NCBI GenBank assembly: GCA_965203615.1
Contig: OZ241900.1
Coordinates: 2,604,001 to 2,668,000 of the forward strand
Length of the DNA stretch: 64,000 nt
Direction of reading: 5' to 3'
Origin: VXNE01 sp965203615
Lineage (GTDB): Bacteria > Pseudomonadota > Gammaproteobacteria > Pseudomonadales > Azotimanducaceae
A program made the position numbers and the translations under genes. How positions within the stretch are numbered: position 1 is the first letter of the stretch; every line of letters begins with the position of its first letter. Below, piece after piece: positions 1-8,108 of the stretch. The notes beneath the pieces are model-generated. The model worked only from the letters and a program-made list of their open reading frames with translations. It ran no database searches and was not told the DNA's origin.

Positions 1-130
1 GGTGGCCGTCGGAACCAGGCAAGCGAAAGTCGGGGGCGAGTTCGCCGACATCCGCTGCAAGGCAGCTTGAGGCCAGGAGCCCGCCAGCCAGGAAAGCGGC
101 ACACTTGGCGAATGCAGGTCGAAGCGTCAT
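1..130 (-). CDS. secreted thioredoxin-fold protein (AhpC/TSA-like), N-terminal fragment
   Basis: The ATG is at 130 and the frame stays open to the window edge, giving 43 residues. The first ~26 residues form a signal peptide: a short basic start, then a hydrophobic Ala/Leu core ending in CLAA. The mature part opens with the pattern G-E-L-A-P-D-F-x-L-P, typical of the start of AhpC/TSA and TlpA-like thioredoxin folds. The role is probably periplasmic thiol redox chemistry or peroxide reduction. The active-site cysteines lie outside the window, so peroxiredoxin and thioredoxin-like reductase cannot be separated. Confidence 0.6.
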   Translation of the reverse strand, partial: MTLRPAFAKCAAFLAGGLLASSCLAADVGELAPDFRLPGSDGH

Positions 131-254
131 GAAAACCTCTCGGAAACGGACCATGGCGGTTGCCGCAGAGATCATTGCCCACCCTGATCGCAACTGCAAA
201 TTTGCGCGGCTCGGCTGCCGTCTGAACCACAACACCGAACACCCGCAGATTCTG

Positions 255-331
255 TGGCGCGCCCGACAGGATTCGAACCTGTGGCCTTTGGCTTCGGAGG
301 CCAACGCTCTATCCAACTGAGCTACGGGCGC
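255..331 (-). tRNA. tRNA-Arg (anticodon CCG)
   Basis: On the minus strand a complete cloverleaf can be folded. The 7-bp acceptor stem is GCGCCCG with CGGGCGC, the D-arm has AGCTCAGTTGGATAGAGC, and the anticodon loop is CTCCGAA with anticodon CCG. The T-arm carries GGTTCGAATCC. The discriminator base is G and the 3' CCA is encoded in the DNA (positions 257-255). Total length is 77 nt including CCA. It decodes the arginine codon CGG. Confidence 0.97.
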
Positions 332-396
332 GGGACGCCAAACCTTAGCAGCGCGCGAGGGAAGATGCATTACGTCGGCGCGTGTTTACCGTGCCG

Positions 397-415
397 GGTC
401 AGGTCTGTCCTGACC
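397..415. terminator. hairpin between tRNA-Arg and the amidohydrolase gene
   Basis: A perfect 7-bp stem (GGTCAGG / CCTGACC) encloses a 5-nt loop, 15 bp past the amidohydrolase stop codon. There is no T-tract, so it could be an RNA-stabilising or Rho-assisted end rather than an intrinsic terminator. Confidence 0.35.
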
Positions 416-430
416 GTGGCGAAGGACCCT

Positions 431-1576
431 TCAGTCGAGGAAGCCGTACAGTCGGCCGGCGTTCTCGCAGGTGATCTTCCGCCGCACCGAGTCGGGTACG
501 CCGCCGAGTTCGCGTTCGATGAACTCCCTGGAATCCGGCCACACGCCGTCGGGATGCGGGAAGTCGCTTCCCCACATCACGTTTTCTTCGCCCAGGATGT
601 CGAGCAGCCGGATGCCGATGGGGTCCGACTGGTAGGTGGCATGGCACTGCCGCCGCCAATACTCGGAGGGCTTCATGGTCAGCGTGAGGTCCGTGAACTG
701 GTCTTCCCACTCGAGGTCCATGTGCTCGAGGATGTAGGGAATCCACCCGATGCCGCTTTCGCCCACCACCACGTTCAATCCCGGATGCGCTTCGAGCACG
801 CCGCCGTAGATGATCTCCATGACGATCTTCGACATCGCCAACTGGAAACTCGTGATGTTCACGGCGAACGCCTGTCGCCGTTGCAGGGGAGCGAGCGCGT
901 CGACGTCATAGCGGCGCCCCCCGCCGATGGTGTGGTAGTGCAGCGGGAGACTGGCTTCCTCAGCCACTGCCCAAAGCGGTTCCCAGGAGGGATGAAACAG
1001 CGGCGTCATGTCGTAGGTGCTCGCCACCTCGATCCCGCGTAGCGCACCGCGCTCGGCGACCCGGCGCACCTCGTCGCACGCAATCGAGACATCGTGGCTC
1101 GGAATGCTCGCGATTCCCGCAAAGCGCTCGGGTCTGGCGGAGCAAAAATCCGCCATCCAGTCGTTGTAGATGCGCATGACTTCGGTCGCGGCTTCGTCGT
1201 CGTTCAGGCGGTTCGACGTGCCGAGGATGCCGTAGATCACCTCCGCCTGGATGCCATCGAGATCCTGGTCGCGCACCCGTAGCTCGGGGTCCGTGAGTCG
1301 AGGGATGCCTTTCTCTCCATCGCTGTAGAGGCCCTGTGCCGCCATGCGGTCCGACCGGTGAATCTGTCCCGGCACGTAGACGCGTCCCGCCGAGCCCATG
1401 CCGTTTTGCAGTCCGAACTGCGCGCCGCTGCGGCTCACCCAGAAGCGGCCATCCTCCCTTTCTTCCACATAGGGCATCCGATCACGCAGCGCGGCGGGCG
1501 CGTTGCCGGTAAAGAGATCCTCCGGGAGCCAGGGCAGATCGATGTGGCAATCGGCAGATATGATTTCGTAACGCAT
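431..1576 (-). CDS. amidohydrolase family protein (amidohydrolase 2, metal-dependent TIM barrel)
   Basis: The protein is 381 aa from the ATG at 1576. The frame runs further upstream to 1711, but only from the ATG at 1576 does it look like this family (M-R-Y-E-I-I-S-A-D-C-H). The strand-1 metal motif, usually DxHxH, reads D-C-H-I-D here. The C-terminal family motif W-G-S-D-F-P-H-P-D-G carries the expected catalytic Asp. Relatives include decarboxylases and hydrolases of the ACMSD type. The substrate cannot be told from sequence. It is transcribed divergently from the M20 peptidase at 1762, which may indicate a shared catabolic role. Confidence 0.85.
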   Translation of the reverse strand: MRYEIISADCHIDLPWLPEDLFTGNAPAALRDRMPYVEEREDGRFWVSRSGAQFGLQNGMGSAGRVYVPGQIHRSDRMAAQGLYSDGEKGIPRLTDPELRVRDQDLDGIQAEVIYGILGTSNRLNDDEAATEVMRIYNDWMADFCSARPERFAGIASIPSHDVSIACDEVRRVAERGALRGIEVASTYDMTPLFHPSWEPLWAVAEEASLPLHYHTIGGGRRYDVDALAPLQRRQAFAVNITSFQLAMSKIVMEIIYGGVLEAHPGLNVVVGESGIGWIPYILEHMDLEWEDQFTDLTLTMKPSEYWRRQCHATYQSDPIGIRLLDILGEENVMWGSDFPHPDGVWPDSREFIERELGGVPDSVRRKITCENAGRLYGFLD

Positions 1577-1761
1577 TTCCGGACTGCTCCGCGTCGTGGT
1601 GCACTTGATCGAGTAACCAAGCATACCCCTGCGGAATGCTTGTAACGCAAGTCTCGGCATTGGGAGAGGGCTGTGGGCTGGCGGGTGCGGCCCAGATTCT
1701 GGGGTTACCATGTTGTCGAAGAGATCCGGCGAACAGGGATCGTTCCGTCAGGGGATGAAGA

Positions 1762-2940
1762 ATGCCGCTCATTGAGGAAATCGTCGCCAGGCACGATACG
1801 CATGCGCGTTGGCGGCGCGACATTCACGCCCATCCGGAACTCGGCTTCGAGGAGCGGCGAACCGCTGAATTCGTGGCCGGGAAACTGGAGGAATTCGGTG
1901 TCGAGGTGCACCGGGGCATAGGCAACACCGGCGTTGTGGGCGTGTTGCGAGAGGGTAACGAGACCACCTCGGTGGGGCTGCGCGCGGATATGGACGCGTT
2001 GCCCATCAAGGAGGCGAACACATTCGCGCACCGGTCTACCCACGAAGGATCCATGCATGCCTGCGGCCACGACGGACATACGGTCATGCTGCTCGGCGCG
2101 GCCGAGTACCTGGCGGCCACGCGAAACTTCCGCGGCCAGGTGGTTTTCATCTTTCAGCCGGCGGAGGAAGGCATCGGTGGCGCCCGCGCCATGGTGGAGG
2201 ACGGCCTTTTCCAGCAGTTCCCCTGCGACAGGTTGTTCGGGATGCACAATGCGCCCGGCATGCCGGTCGGCCGCTTCGGCGCGGTATCGGGCACGGTGAC
2301 GGCGGCCGGAGCGTATTTTGATATCGACATCGTCGGCGTCGGCGGTCATGGAGCGTTTCCGCACACCGCGGTGGATCCGGTGGTGATCGCTGCTGAACTC
2401 GCCCTGGGCCTGCAGTCGATCGTGTCGCGCAATGTGCGGCCAACGGAGACTGCCGTCGTGTCGGTGACCCAGATCCATGCAGGCGACGCTTACAACGTCA
2501 TTCCCGTGACCGCGCGGCTCTCCGGGACGGCGCGGGCGTTCTCCATGGACGTCATGGAACTCGTCGCGGATCGCATGCGGGAGTTGGCCGGTGGTATCGC
2601 GAAGGCGCACGGCGGTTCCGCGAAGGTGGACTTTCGCCCCACGTACGAACCCGTCGTCAACGATCCCGTGGCGACGCGACTGGCCGGCGAAGTGTGCGAA
2701 GAACTGGTGGGGAGCGGAAACGTGCGGCGGCGCCTGCACGTGGGAACGGGTTCCGAGGACTTCTCCTACATGCTGAACGAAGTGCCCGGTTGCTATCTGC
2801 TTCTCGGCAACGGCGACTCCTCGCCGGTGCACAATCCAGAGTACGACTTCAACGATGCCGCGATCCCCTACGGGGCGAGCTTTTTCGCGTCGGTCGCGGA
2901 GAGGGCGCTGGCGATCCAGGGAGAGGCAACCCGAGGCTGA
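1762..2940 (+). CDS. M20 family amidohydrolase/peptidase (hippurate hydrolase-like)
   Basis: This 392-aa protein has the complete M20D layout. H-P-E-L-G-F lies at ~24-29, A-D-M-D-A-L-P at ~75-81, C-G-H-D-G-H at ~101-106 (metal ligands), a QPAEEG-type motif near 130 with the catalytic Glu, and S-E-D-F-S-Y-M near 333. The family hydrolyses N-acylated amino acids (hippurate, IAA-amino acids, N-acetyl amino acids) with a di-metal centre. The protein is cytoplasmic, with no signal peptide. It ends 15 bp from the convergent luciferase-like gene. The exact substrate is unknown. Confidence 0.92.
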   Translation: MPLIEEIVARHDTHARWRRDIHAHPELGFEERRTAEFVAGKLEEFGVEVHRGIGNTGVVGVLREGNETTSVGLRADMDALPIKEANTFAHRSTHEGSMHACGHDGHTVMLLGAAEYLAATRNFRGQVVFIFQPAEEGIGGARAMVEDGLFQQFPCDRLFGMHNAPGMPVGRFGAVSGTVTAAGAYFDIDIVGVGGHGAFPHTAVDPVVIAAELALGLQSIVSRNVRPTETAVVSVTQIHAGDAYNVIPVTARLSGTARAFSMDVMELVADRMRELAGGIAKAHGGSAKVDFRPTYEPVVNDPVATRLAGEVCEELVGSGNVRRRLHVGTGSEDFSYMLNEVPGCYLLLGNGDSSPVHNPEYDFNDAAIPYGASFFASVAERALAIQGEATRG

Positions 2941-2955
2941 CGGCCCTCGACCGGC

Positions 2956-3876
2956 CTACCGGAAGGCGGAGAGGATCTCTTCGTCGAATTTCTGCAGCAA
3001 TCCGACGTTTCCGGACGGCAGGGCACCGAACATGATCTCGGCGATCCCGGCGTCCTCGAACTCGCCGATGCGGTCGATGACGTATTGCCTTCCTCCGGCG
3101 ACTGTGCCGGGGCCGAATTGGCCAACGAACGCTTCGTTCCGCGCCTTGTTTTCGCTGAGGAGGCAGGGCATGAGCACCGTCCGGCGGATCTCGGCGGGGT
3201 CGCGGCCCACGTCCTCGCAGTGCCGCTCGAGGATGTCGGCCTTGTAACGGTAGTAGTCCAATGCCAGGCCGCCGCCCGCCCAGCCGTCGAGATTCATGAC
3301 GTCGCCGAATTTCGCGAGCGTCCGGAGTGTCCGTTTCGGACCCGTCCCGCCGACCATGATGGGGATCGGCTCGGCGTAGGAACCCGGCGACAGGCGGGCC
3401 GCGTCGATCCGGTAGTACGTGCCGTCGAAGCTGACCGGATCCTCCGAGTGGATCAGCAGCCGGATGAGTTCGCAGGCTTCTTCGAAACGGTCCTGGCGCT
3501 CCTTCATCGACGGAAACGTCCAGCCGTAGGCCTCGTGTTCCCGCTGGTACCAGCCCGCGCCGACGGCGAGGGTGAACCGCCCCCCGCTCAGGGTGTCGAT
3601 GGTGCCGGCGATCTTGGCGAGCAGCGCCGGATTGCGGTAGGTGTTGCCCACTACCAGGTTCCCGAGCCTGAGCTTTTTCGTCATGCCGGCGACGAAGGCG
3701 ATCGCAGACAGGCCCTCGAAGGCCGTCAGTGCTTCCTCCTCGTGGGTGCAACGGGGAGGAATGAAGTGGTCGGCGAACCAGATGCTGTCCCAGCCGCCCG
3801 CTTCCATTGCTTGTGCCGAGGCGAGCACCTGCTCCGCGGAGACTCGATACACGTTTACCTGAACGCCAAATTCCAT
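2956..3876 (-). CDS. LLM class F420/flavin-dependent oxidoreductase
   Basis: The protein is 306 aa from the ATG at 3876, chosen because AAGGGGAA lies just upstream; an in-frame ATG at 3900 lacks this. The sequence has the luciferase-like TIM barrel pattern: a G-W-D-S-I-W-F-A-D-H-F block near residue 35, then a long R-L-G-N-L-V-V-G strand, and a later P-I-M-V-G-G-T-G-P block. The family uses F420 or FMN to oxidise or oxygenate small molecules. It lies 58 bp downstream of the aminotransferase on the same strand, so it is probably the last gene of the alr-SDR-aminotransferase run. Confidence 0.88.
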   Translation of the reverse strand: MEFGVQVNVYRVSAEQVLASAQAMEAGGWDSIWFADHFIPPRCTHEEEALTAFEGLSAIAFVAGMTKKLRLGNLVVGNTYRNPALLAKIAGTIDTLSGGRFTLAVGAGWYQREHEAYGWTFPSMKERQDRFEEACELIRLLIHSEDPVSFDGTYYRIDAARLSPGSYAEPIPIMVGGTGPKRTLRTLAKFGDVMNLDGWAGGGLALDYYRYKADILERHCEDVGRDPAEIRRTVLMPCLLSENKARNEAFVGQFGPGTVAGGRQYVIDRIGEFEDAGIAEIMFGALPSGNVGLLQKFDEEILSAFR

Positions 3877-3934
3877 CTTGTTCCCCTTGCTTGCCCGCAC
3901 CTGGCGGCGCGGTGAATCACTCCGAAAGCTTCGG

Positions 3935-5329
3935 CTACCCGCCTTTGGCGGCGTATTCCAACGTCTCGTCCAAAGCCCTGCCGAGCTTGTCGAAGAGTTC
4001 GTGGACCTGCGCGTCGGTGATGATCAGCGGCGGACAGATCGCGACCGAGTCGCCCAGACCTCGTACGATGAGCCCGTGGTCCATGGCCCGCTGCATGCAG
4101 TAGGGCCCGATCCCCAGTCCGGCATCGAAAGGCTGTTTCGTCTCCTTGTCCGCGACCATTTCGACCGCGCCCATCAGCCCCTTGCCGCGTGCCTCTCCCA
4201 CTACGGGATGTGCCGCCAGTTCGGCCAGCCGCGCCTGAAACGTTTCGCCGACCCTTGCAGCGTGGGCGAAGAGACCGCGCTCTTCCATGAGTTCCAGGTT
4301 GCGCAGCGCGACCGCGGCGCAGACCGGGTGTCCGGAGTAGGTGAACCCGTGGGCGAAGATGCCCACCTCGTCACTGGCCGCCTTGAGAGGTTCGTACATC
4401 GACTCCGGAATGATCACCGCGGAGATGGGCAGGTACGCGGACGACAGCGCCTTGGCGACGGTCATGGTGTCAGGCCGGATGCCCATGGTCTCGGCGCCGA
4501 ACGGTTTGCCCGTGCGGCCGAATCCGCAAATCACTTCGTCGTCGATGAACAGTACGCCGTGTCTTTCGAGGACGGCCTGGATCTTGTCGTAGTAGCCGTC
4601 CGGCGGGACGATGACGCCGGCGACGCCGAGAATCGGCTCGGCGATGAACGCTGCCACGGTTTCCGGGCCTTCCGCCACGATCAGGTCATCGAGTTCCTGC
4701 GCGAGGCGCGTGGTGAACGCGTCCTCGGACTCCCCTTCGTGGGCCTGGCGGTAGTAGTGCGGACTCGCGGTGTGGAGCATTCCCGGTATCGGCAGATCGA
4801 AATGCGCGTGGAACGGCGGCAGGCCCGTCAGGCTGCCGCTGGCGACGGTCAGGCCGTGATAGGCGCCGAGGCGCGAGATGATCTTCTTCCTTTCCGGTTT
4901 GCCGATGAGGTTGTGGTAGTACCACATCAGCTTGATCTGCGTGTCGTTCGCGTCGGACCCGGAGAGACCGTAGAAGACGCGTCCCGCGTCGAACGGCATC
5001 ATCGACTTGAGCTTCTCCGCCAACAGCACGCTCGGCTCGTGGGTCTTCCCGGCGAACAACTGCGAGAAGGAGAGCTTCCTGATCTGCTCACTGGCGACCC
5101 GGGCGAGTTCCTCTTCGCCGTAACCGATTGCCGTGCACCAGAGGCCCGCCATACCCTCCAGGTACTGCTTGCCATGGTTGTCCCACAGGTAAACGCCCTT
5201 CGCGCGGGCATGCACGACCGGGCCTTGCGCCTGGTGGGCGCCGAGGTTCGTGTTGGGATGCAGCAGGTGTTCCAGGTCCTTCGCCTCGATGGATCCGGGC
5301 GGGAACTCGTTGTGCAGGGACGCCGTCAT
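3935..5329 (-). CDS. class III (omega-amino acid type) PLP aminotransferase
   Basis: The protein is 464 aa from the ATG at 5329; the longer open frame upstream overlaps the SDR gene and is not coding. Fold-type I class III features are clear. G-S-D-A-N-D lies at ~124-129, Y-H-G near 157, and F-I-D-D-E-V-I-C-G-F-G-R-T-G at ~261-274 holds the PLP-binding Asp. The Schiff-base lysine is expected at K293, in D-T-M-T-V-A-K-A. Related enzymes move the terminal amino group of putrescine, beta-alanine or similar amines to pyruvate or 2-oxoglutarate. It starts 26 bp after the SDR stop, so co-transcription is likely. Confidence 0.93.
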   Translation of the reverse strand: MTASLHNEFPPGSIEAKDLEHLLHPNTNLGAHQAQGPVVHARAKGVYLWDNHGKQYLEGMAGLWCTAIGYGEEELARVASEQIRKLSFSQLFAGKTHEPSVLLAEKLKSMMPFDAGRVFYGLSGSDANDTQIKLMWYYHNLIGKPERKKIISRLGAYHGLTVASGSLTGLPPFHAHFDLPIPGMLHTASPHYYRQAHEGESEDAFTTRLAQELDDLIVAEGPETVAAFIAEPILGVAGVIVPPDGYYDKIQAVLERHGVLFIDDEVICGFGRTGKPFGAETMGIRPDTMTVAKALSSAYLPISAVIIPESMYEPLKAASDEVGIFAHGFTYSGHPVCAAVALRNLELMEERGLFAHAARVGETFQARLAELAAHPVVGEARGKGLMGAVEMVADKETKQPFDAGLGIGPYCMQRAMDHGLIVRGLGDSVAICPPLIITDAQVHELFDKLGRALDETLEYAAKGG

Positions 5330-5355
5330 TTTCCTATCCTGGATGCGCCGCCGGT

Positions 5356-6168
5356 CTAGACCAGCTCGGCGGGTTCGAGTTTGAATTCTTCCATCACCTG
5401 GTCGGCATAGTCGATGCGTCCGGTGATAACGGCGGGGTCGCCGTGGCACAGGCGCAGGCACGCCTCGGCCATGTGCTCCACCGGGGTCACGCGGTCCCGA
5501 TTCGTGTCGTTTATGAGTTGGTGGTGCACGACGCCGGGCGTCGCGACGAGGCCGGGCGATATCACGTTGACGCCGATGCCTTTGCCGTAGACTTCCTGCG
5601 CGAGGCCGGTGGTGAATCGCTCCAGCGCCGCCTTGCACATCCCGTAGACCGTGCCGCCGCGTCCGCCGCCGGCCCTGGCGTCGGGATGCAGGGCGGCATG
5701 CGACGAGATGTTGAGAATCCACCCCCTGCCGCGCTCGACCATGCCGGGGAGGATCATCTGTGCGAGTTCGACCGCAGCGTAGACCTGGACATCCATCATG
5801 GTGCGATAGCGCTTCTCTGGAAAGTCGGCGATGGGAATGAACCAGGTGACCGCCGCGTTGTTGACGAGGATGTCTACCGGCCCGAACAGGCGCTCGGCCT
5901 CTGCAATGAGATTGCGTCGGTCGTCCGCGTCCGCCAGGTTGCAACGGACTGCAGCCGCCTCGCCGCCGGCGTCCACGATGTCCTGCGCGCACTGCTTGAT
6001 GGTTCCGGGAAGGAAATGGTCCGACGCCTCGACGGTGCGCGCCGAGACGATCACTTTCGCTCCCTCCATGGCGAGGCGCTTGGCGATCGCTTCGCCGATG
6101 CCTCGGCTGGCGCCCGTGACGACCGCGACCTGGTCCCTGACGACGCCGTTCCTTTTGACTGCGGCCAT
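5356..6168 (-). CDS. SDR family NAD(P)-dependent oxidoreductase
   Basis: This 270-aa protein has the classical SDR set. T-G-A-S-R-G-I-G at 18-25 binds the cofactor, N-N-A-A is at 103-106, the catalytic Ser is in I-S-S (155-156), and Y175-x3-K179 sits in Y-G-M-C-K. There is an unusual Gly-rich segment (G-G-G-R-G-G, 167-172) just before the catalytic Tyr. It sits directly upstream of the class III aminotransferase. A pathway in which an alcohol or ketone pair feeds transamination is possible, but this is inferred from context only. Confidence 0.9.
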   Translation of the reverse strand: MAAVKRNGVVRDQVAVVTGASRGIGEAIAKRLAMEGAKVIVSARTVEASDHFLPGTIKQCAQDIVDAGGEAAAVRCNLADADDRRNLIAEAERLFGPVDILVNNAAVTWFIPIADFPEKRYRTMMDVQVYAAVELAQMILPGMVERGRGWILNISSHAALHPDARAGGGRGGTVYGMCKAALERFTTGLAQEVYGKGIGVNVISPGLVATPGVVHHQLINDTNRDRVTPVEHMAEACLRLCHGDPAVITGRIDYADQVMEEFKLEPAELV

Positions 6169-6222
6169 GACGATCTTTTCCCGATCAAGACGTGAGCGCG
6201 GATCATATACGGCGGGGCGCGG

Positions 6223-7224
6223 TCAGGGCACGTACATTCTCAAGACCCTGTTGCCGACGCCTGTCAGGATCTCGTAGCTGATGGTGTCTGCCCAGGCGGC
6301 GACTTCATCGATACCCACGTTGTGTCCGAAGAACTCGATCCAGTCGCCGGGTGTAACCGACGGAAGTTCCGTCACGTCCACCAGCGTCAGGTCCATGGAC
6401 ACGCGCCCGATAATCGGTGCCGTGATCTTCCCGAAGGCGGCCTGCCCGTGATTCGAAAGGGCACGCGGCAACCCGTCCGCATAGCCCAGGCCGGCCACCG
6501 CGACCACCGTGTCGCGCCGAGTCACGTGGGAGGCGCCGTAACCGACGGATACGCCGGCCGCGACCTTTCGCACCTGCAGCACCTCGCCCTCGAGCGTCGC
6601 GACGCAGCGCATCGGATTCTCCCGCGCCGCGTAGGGATTGCCGCCATAGAGACCGATGCCGGGACGCCCGACACCCTCCACGCCGGCGAGAATGGCGGCC
6701 GAGTTGGCGATGCTCGTGGGGACACCGGGGAACCGGGCGGCCAACGCCTTGAAACGGTCGAGCTGTTCGCTGTTGAGGGCGTGGTCCGGCGCGTCGGCGC
6801 AGGCGAGATGGGTCACCAGGAGCCTGACTTCGGTGTCCGCCGCGATCGACTCGGGACCGATGTCATCGAACCCCAACCGATGCATGCCGGTATCGACATG
6901 CAGTGCGACCGGCCCCGCCCTCAACTGGTCAGCGTGGTTCACCACCGGAATCAGCCCCTCGCCTTCGACGACCCCCGAGAAAACGAAGATGTCGAAAGTC
7001 CGGGTATCGGGCAGTATGCGTCGCAGTTCGCGCCCCTCGGCGTCCGTCGCGACGAAGAACTGCCTGCATCCCTCCGCGGCCAGCCGTCGGGCCACCGGTC
7101 CCACGCCGAGGCCGTATGCGTTCGCCTTGACCACGGCGGCCGAACCGTGAGCGGCAGCCTTGCGAAACTTGTGATAGTTGGCCGCGAGCGCGTCGAGATC
7201 GACGGTCAGCCGAGCGTGGGTCAT
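6223..7224 (-). CDS. alr: alanine racemase
   Basis: This 333-aa fold-type III PLP enzyme interconverts L- and D-alanine for peptidoglycan. The PLP lysine is K33 in V-V-K-A-N-A-Y-G-L-G. The catalytic Tyr of the partner subunit is in S-V-G-Y-G-A-S-H, followed by the C-terminal domain with D-W-I-E-F-F-G. It is slightly shorter than the ~360-aa E. coli enzyme but shows no missing block. It heads the minus-strand run with the SDR and aminotransferase, 54 bp apart, and could be biosynthetic or catabolic (dadX-like). Confidence 0.93.
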   Translation of the reverse strand: MTHARLTVDLDALAANYHKFRKAAAHGSAAVVKANAYGLGVGPVARRLAAEGCRQFFVATDAEGRELRRILPDTRTFDIFVFSGVVEGEGLIPVVNHADQLRAGPVALHVDTGMHRLGFDDIGPESIAADTEVRLLVTHLACADAPDHALNSEQLDRFKALAARFPGVPTSIANSAAILAGVEGVGRPGIGLYGGNPYAARENPMRCVATLEGEVLQVRKVAAGVSVGYGASHVTRRDTVVAVAGLGYADGLPRALSNHGQAAFGKITAPIIGRVSMDLTLVDVTELPSVTPGDWIEFFGHNVGIDEVAAWADTISYEILTGVGNRVLRMYVP

Positions 7225-7301
7225 ACGCAGTCAGCCCCGGGCAGTTGTGCACGTACAGAATCGTTGCCGTGAAAATACACGAAGCATCGGGGAAGCGGGT
7301 A

Positions 7302-7331
7302 TATTCGCCGGAGGATGGCTCGGGGTACGCG
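7302..7331 (+). repeat. 30-bp direct repeat, left copy (flanks PIN toxin cassette)
   Basis: This copy matches 8079-8108 at 29 of 30 positions; the one difference is C at 7309 against T at 8086. It contains GGAGGATGGCTCGGGGTACG, so a ribosome-site-like GGAGG and an ATG are duplicated with it. The ATG at 7314 opens only 20 codons. The downstream copy supplies the start of the alpha/beta hydrolase gene. Confidence 0.9.
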
Positions 7332-7402
7332 GGGCCGGCGCAGTCCAAGGGGTTGCAAACGGGTGTGGAACGAATAGGGAACCGATGGCCGACCGTCCGT
7401 AA

Positions 7403-7881
7403 ATGAACTCGACCGCCTACATCGAGACTTCGGTCGTGAGCTACCTCACAGCCAGGCCGTCTCGGGACGTCGTGGTCGCGGCGTACCAGGAAGTGACCCG
7501 CGAGTGGTGGCGGGACGCTGCCGCCAGATTCCATCTCGTCGCATCGGAACTCGTGCTGGCGACCGGAGCGCGGCCCGCGCTCGTCTGAAAGCGCTCGAAG
7601 GCGTTGAGCTGCTGAGCGCATCTCGCGATGCGGAGAAACTTGCGGAGCACCTTCTTGATCTCGGGGCGGTTCCGCGCGAAGCTGCGGCGGATGCCGCGCA
7701 CATCGCGATTGCCGTGACCAACGGCGTCGAGTATCTGGTGACATGGAACTTCCGGCACATCGCTAATGCGGCGATGAGGGTACGAATCGAACGCGCGTGC
7801 AGGGAGGCGGGCTACGAACCGCCGGTGATCTGTACGCCCAACGAACTGATGGAGACTGGACATGGAAACGACACGGCCTGA
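7403..7881 (+). pseudogene. VapC-like PIN-domain toxin, frameshifted
   Basis: The ATG at 7403 gives A-Y-I-E-T-S-V-V-S-Y-L-T-A-R-P-S-R-D, the usual start of a well-known PIN toxin family. The frame stops at 7588 shortly after S-E-L-V-L-A. The rest of the family sequence continues in another frame, from about 7560 to 7881: A-G-D-R-S-A-A-R-A-R-L, then D-A-A-H-I-A-I-A, then Y-L-V-T-W-N-F-R-H-I-A-N. Joining the two gives a near full-length (~155 aa) PIN ribonuclease lacking only a few residues at the junction. A small deletion or a sequencing error near 7560 explains it. As assembled, the toxin is broken. Confidence 0.82.
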
Positions 7882-8056
7882 CCCGGTCATTGCGGAAGTC
7901 CGGGCGGTTCGGGACGGAATCGCCGCACGCGCGGACTACGACGTGAGTGCCATTTTTCGGCGGATTCGCGAGATGCAGGACGAGACCGGGCGCGAGTACG
8001 TCACGTACCCCGCGCGCCGGATCGTCGAGGGTTCGGACGCATCGCTCGCCGATTGA
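7862..8056 (+). CDS. small antitoxin-like protein paired with the PIN toxin
   Basis: This 64-aa, charged, helical protein starts inside the last 20 bp of the toxin frame, so the two were translationally coupled. The pattern P-V-I-A-E-V-R-A-V-R-D-x-I-A-A at the start and Y-D-V-S-A-I-F-R-R-I-R after it is typical of the short partner found next to this PIN family, where toxin precedes antitoxin. It is intact although the toxin frame is broken. The antitoxin role is inferred from position and size; no DNA-binding domain is obvious. Confidence 0.65.
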   Translation: METTRPDPVIAEVRAVRDGIAARADYDVSAIFRRIREMQDETGREYVTYPARRIVEGSDASLAD

Positions 8057-8078
8057 GCGGCGTCGACCACTTGGACAT

Positions 8079-8108
8079 TATTCGCTGGAGGATGGCTCGG
8101 GGTACGCG
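8079..8108 (+). repeat. 30-bp direct repeat, right copy (start of hydrolase gene)
   Basis: This is the partner of 7302-7331, 777 bp away. It overlaps the ATG (8092) and first codons of the alpha/beta hydrolase. The two copies bracket the PIN toxin and antitoxin genes. Confidence 0.9.

Noticed and set aside
2920..2960. terminator between the convergent M20 and LLM genes
   Set aside because: A short CGAGG/CCTCG pairing exists but no T-run and no strong stem, so it is not reported as a feature.
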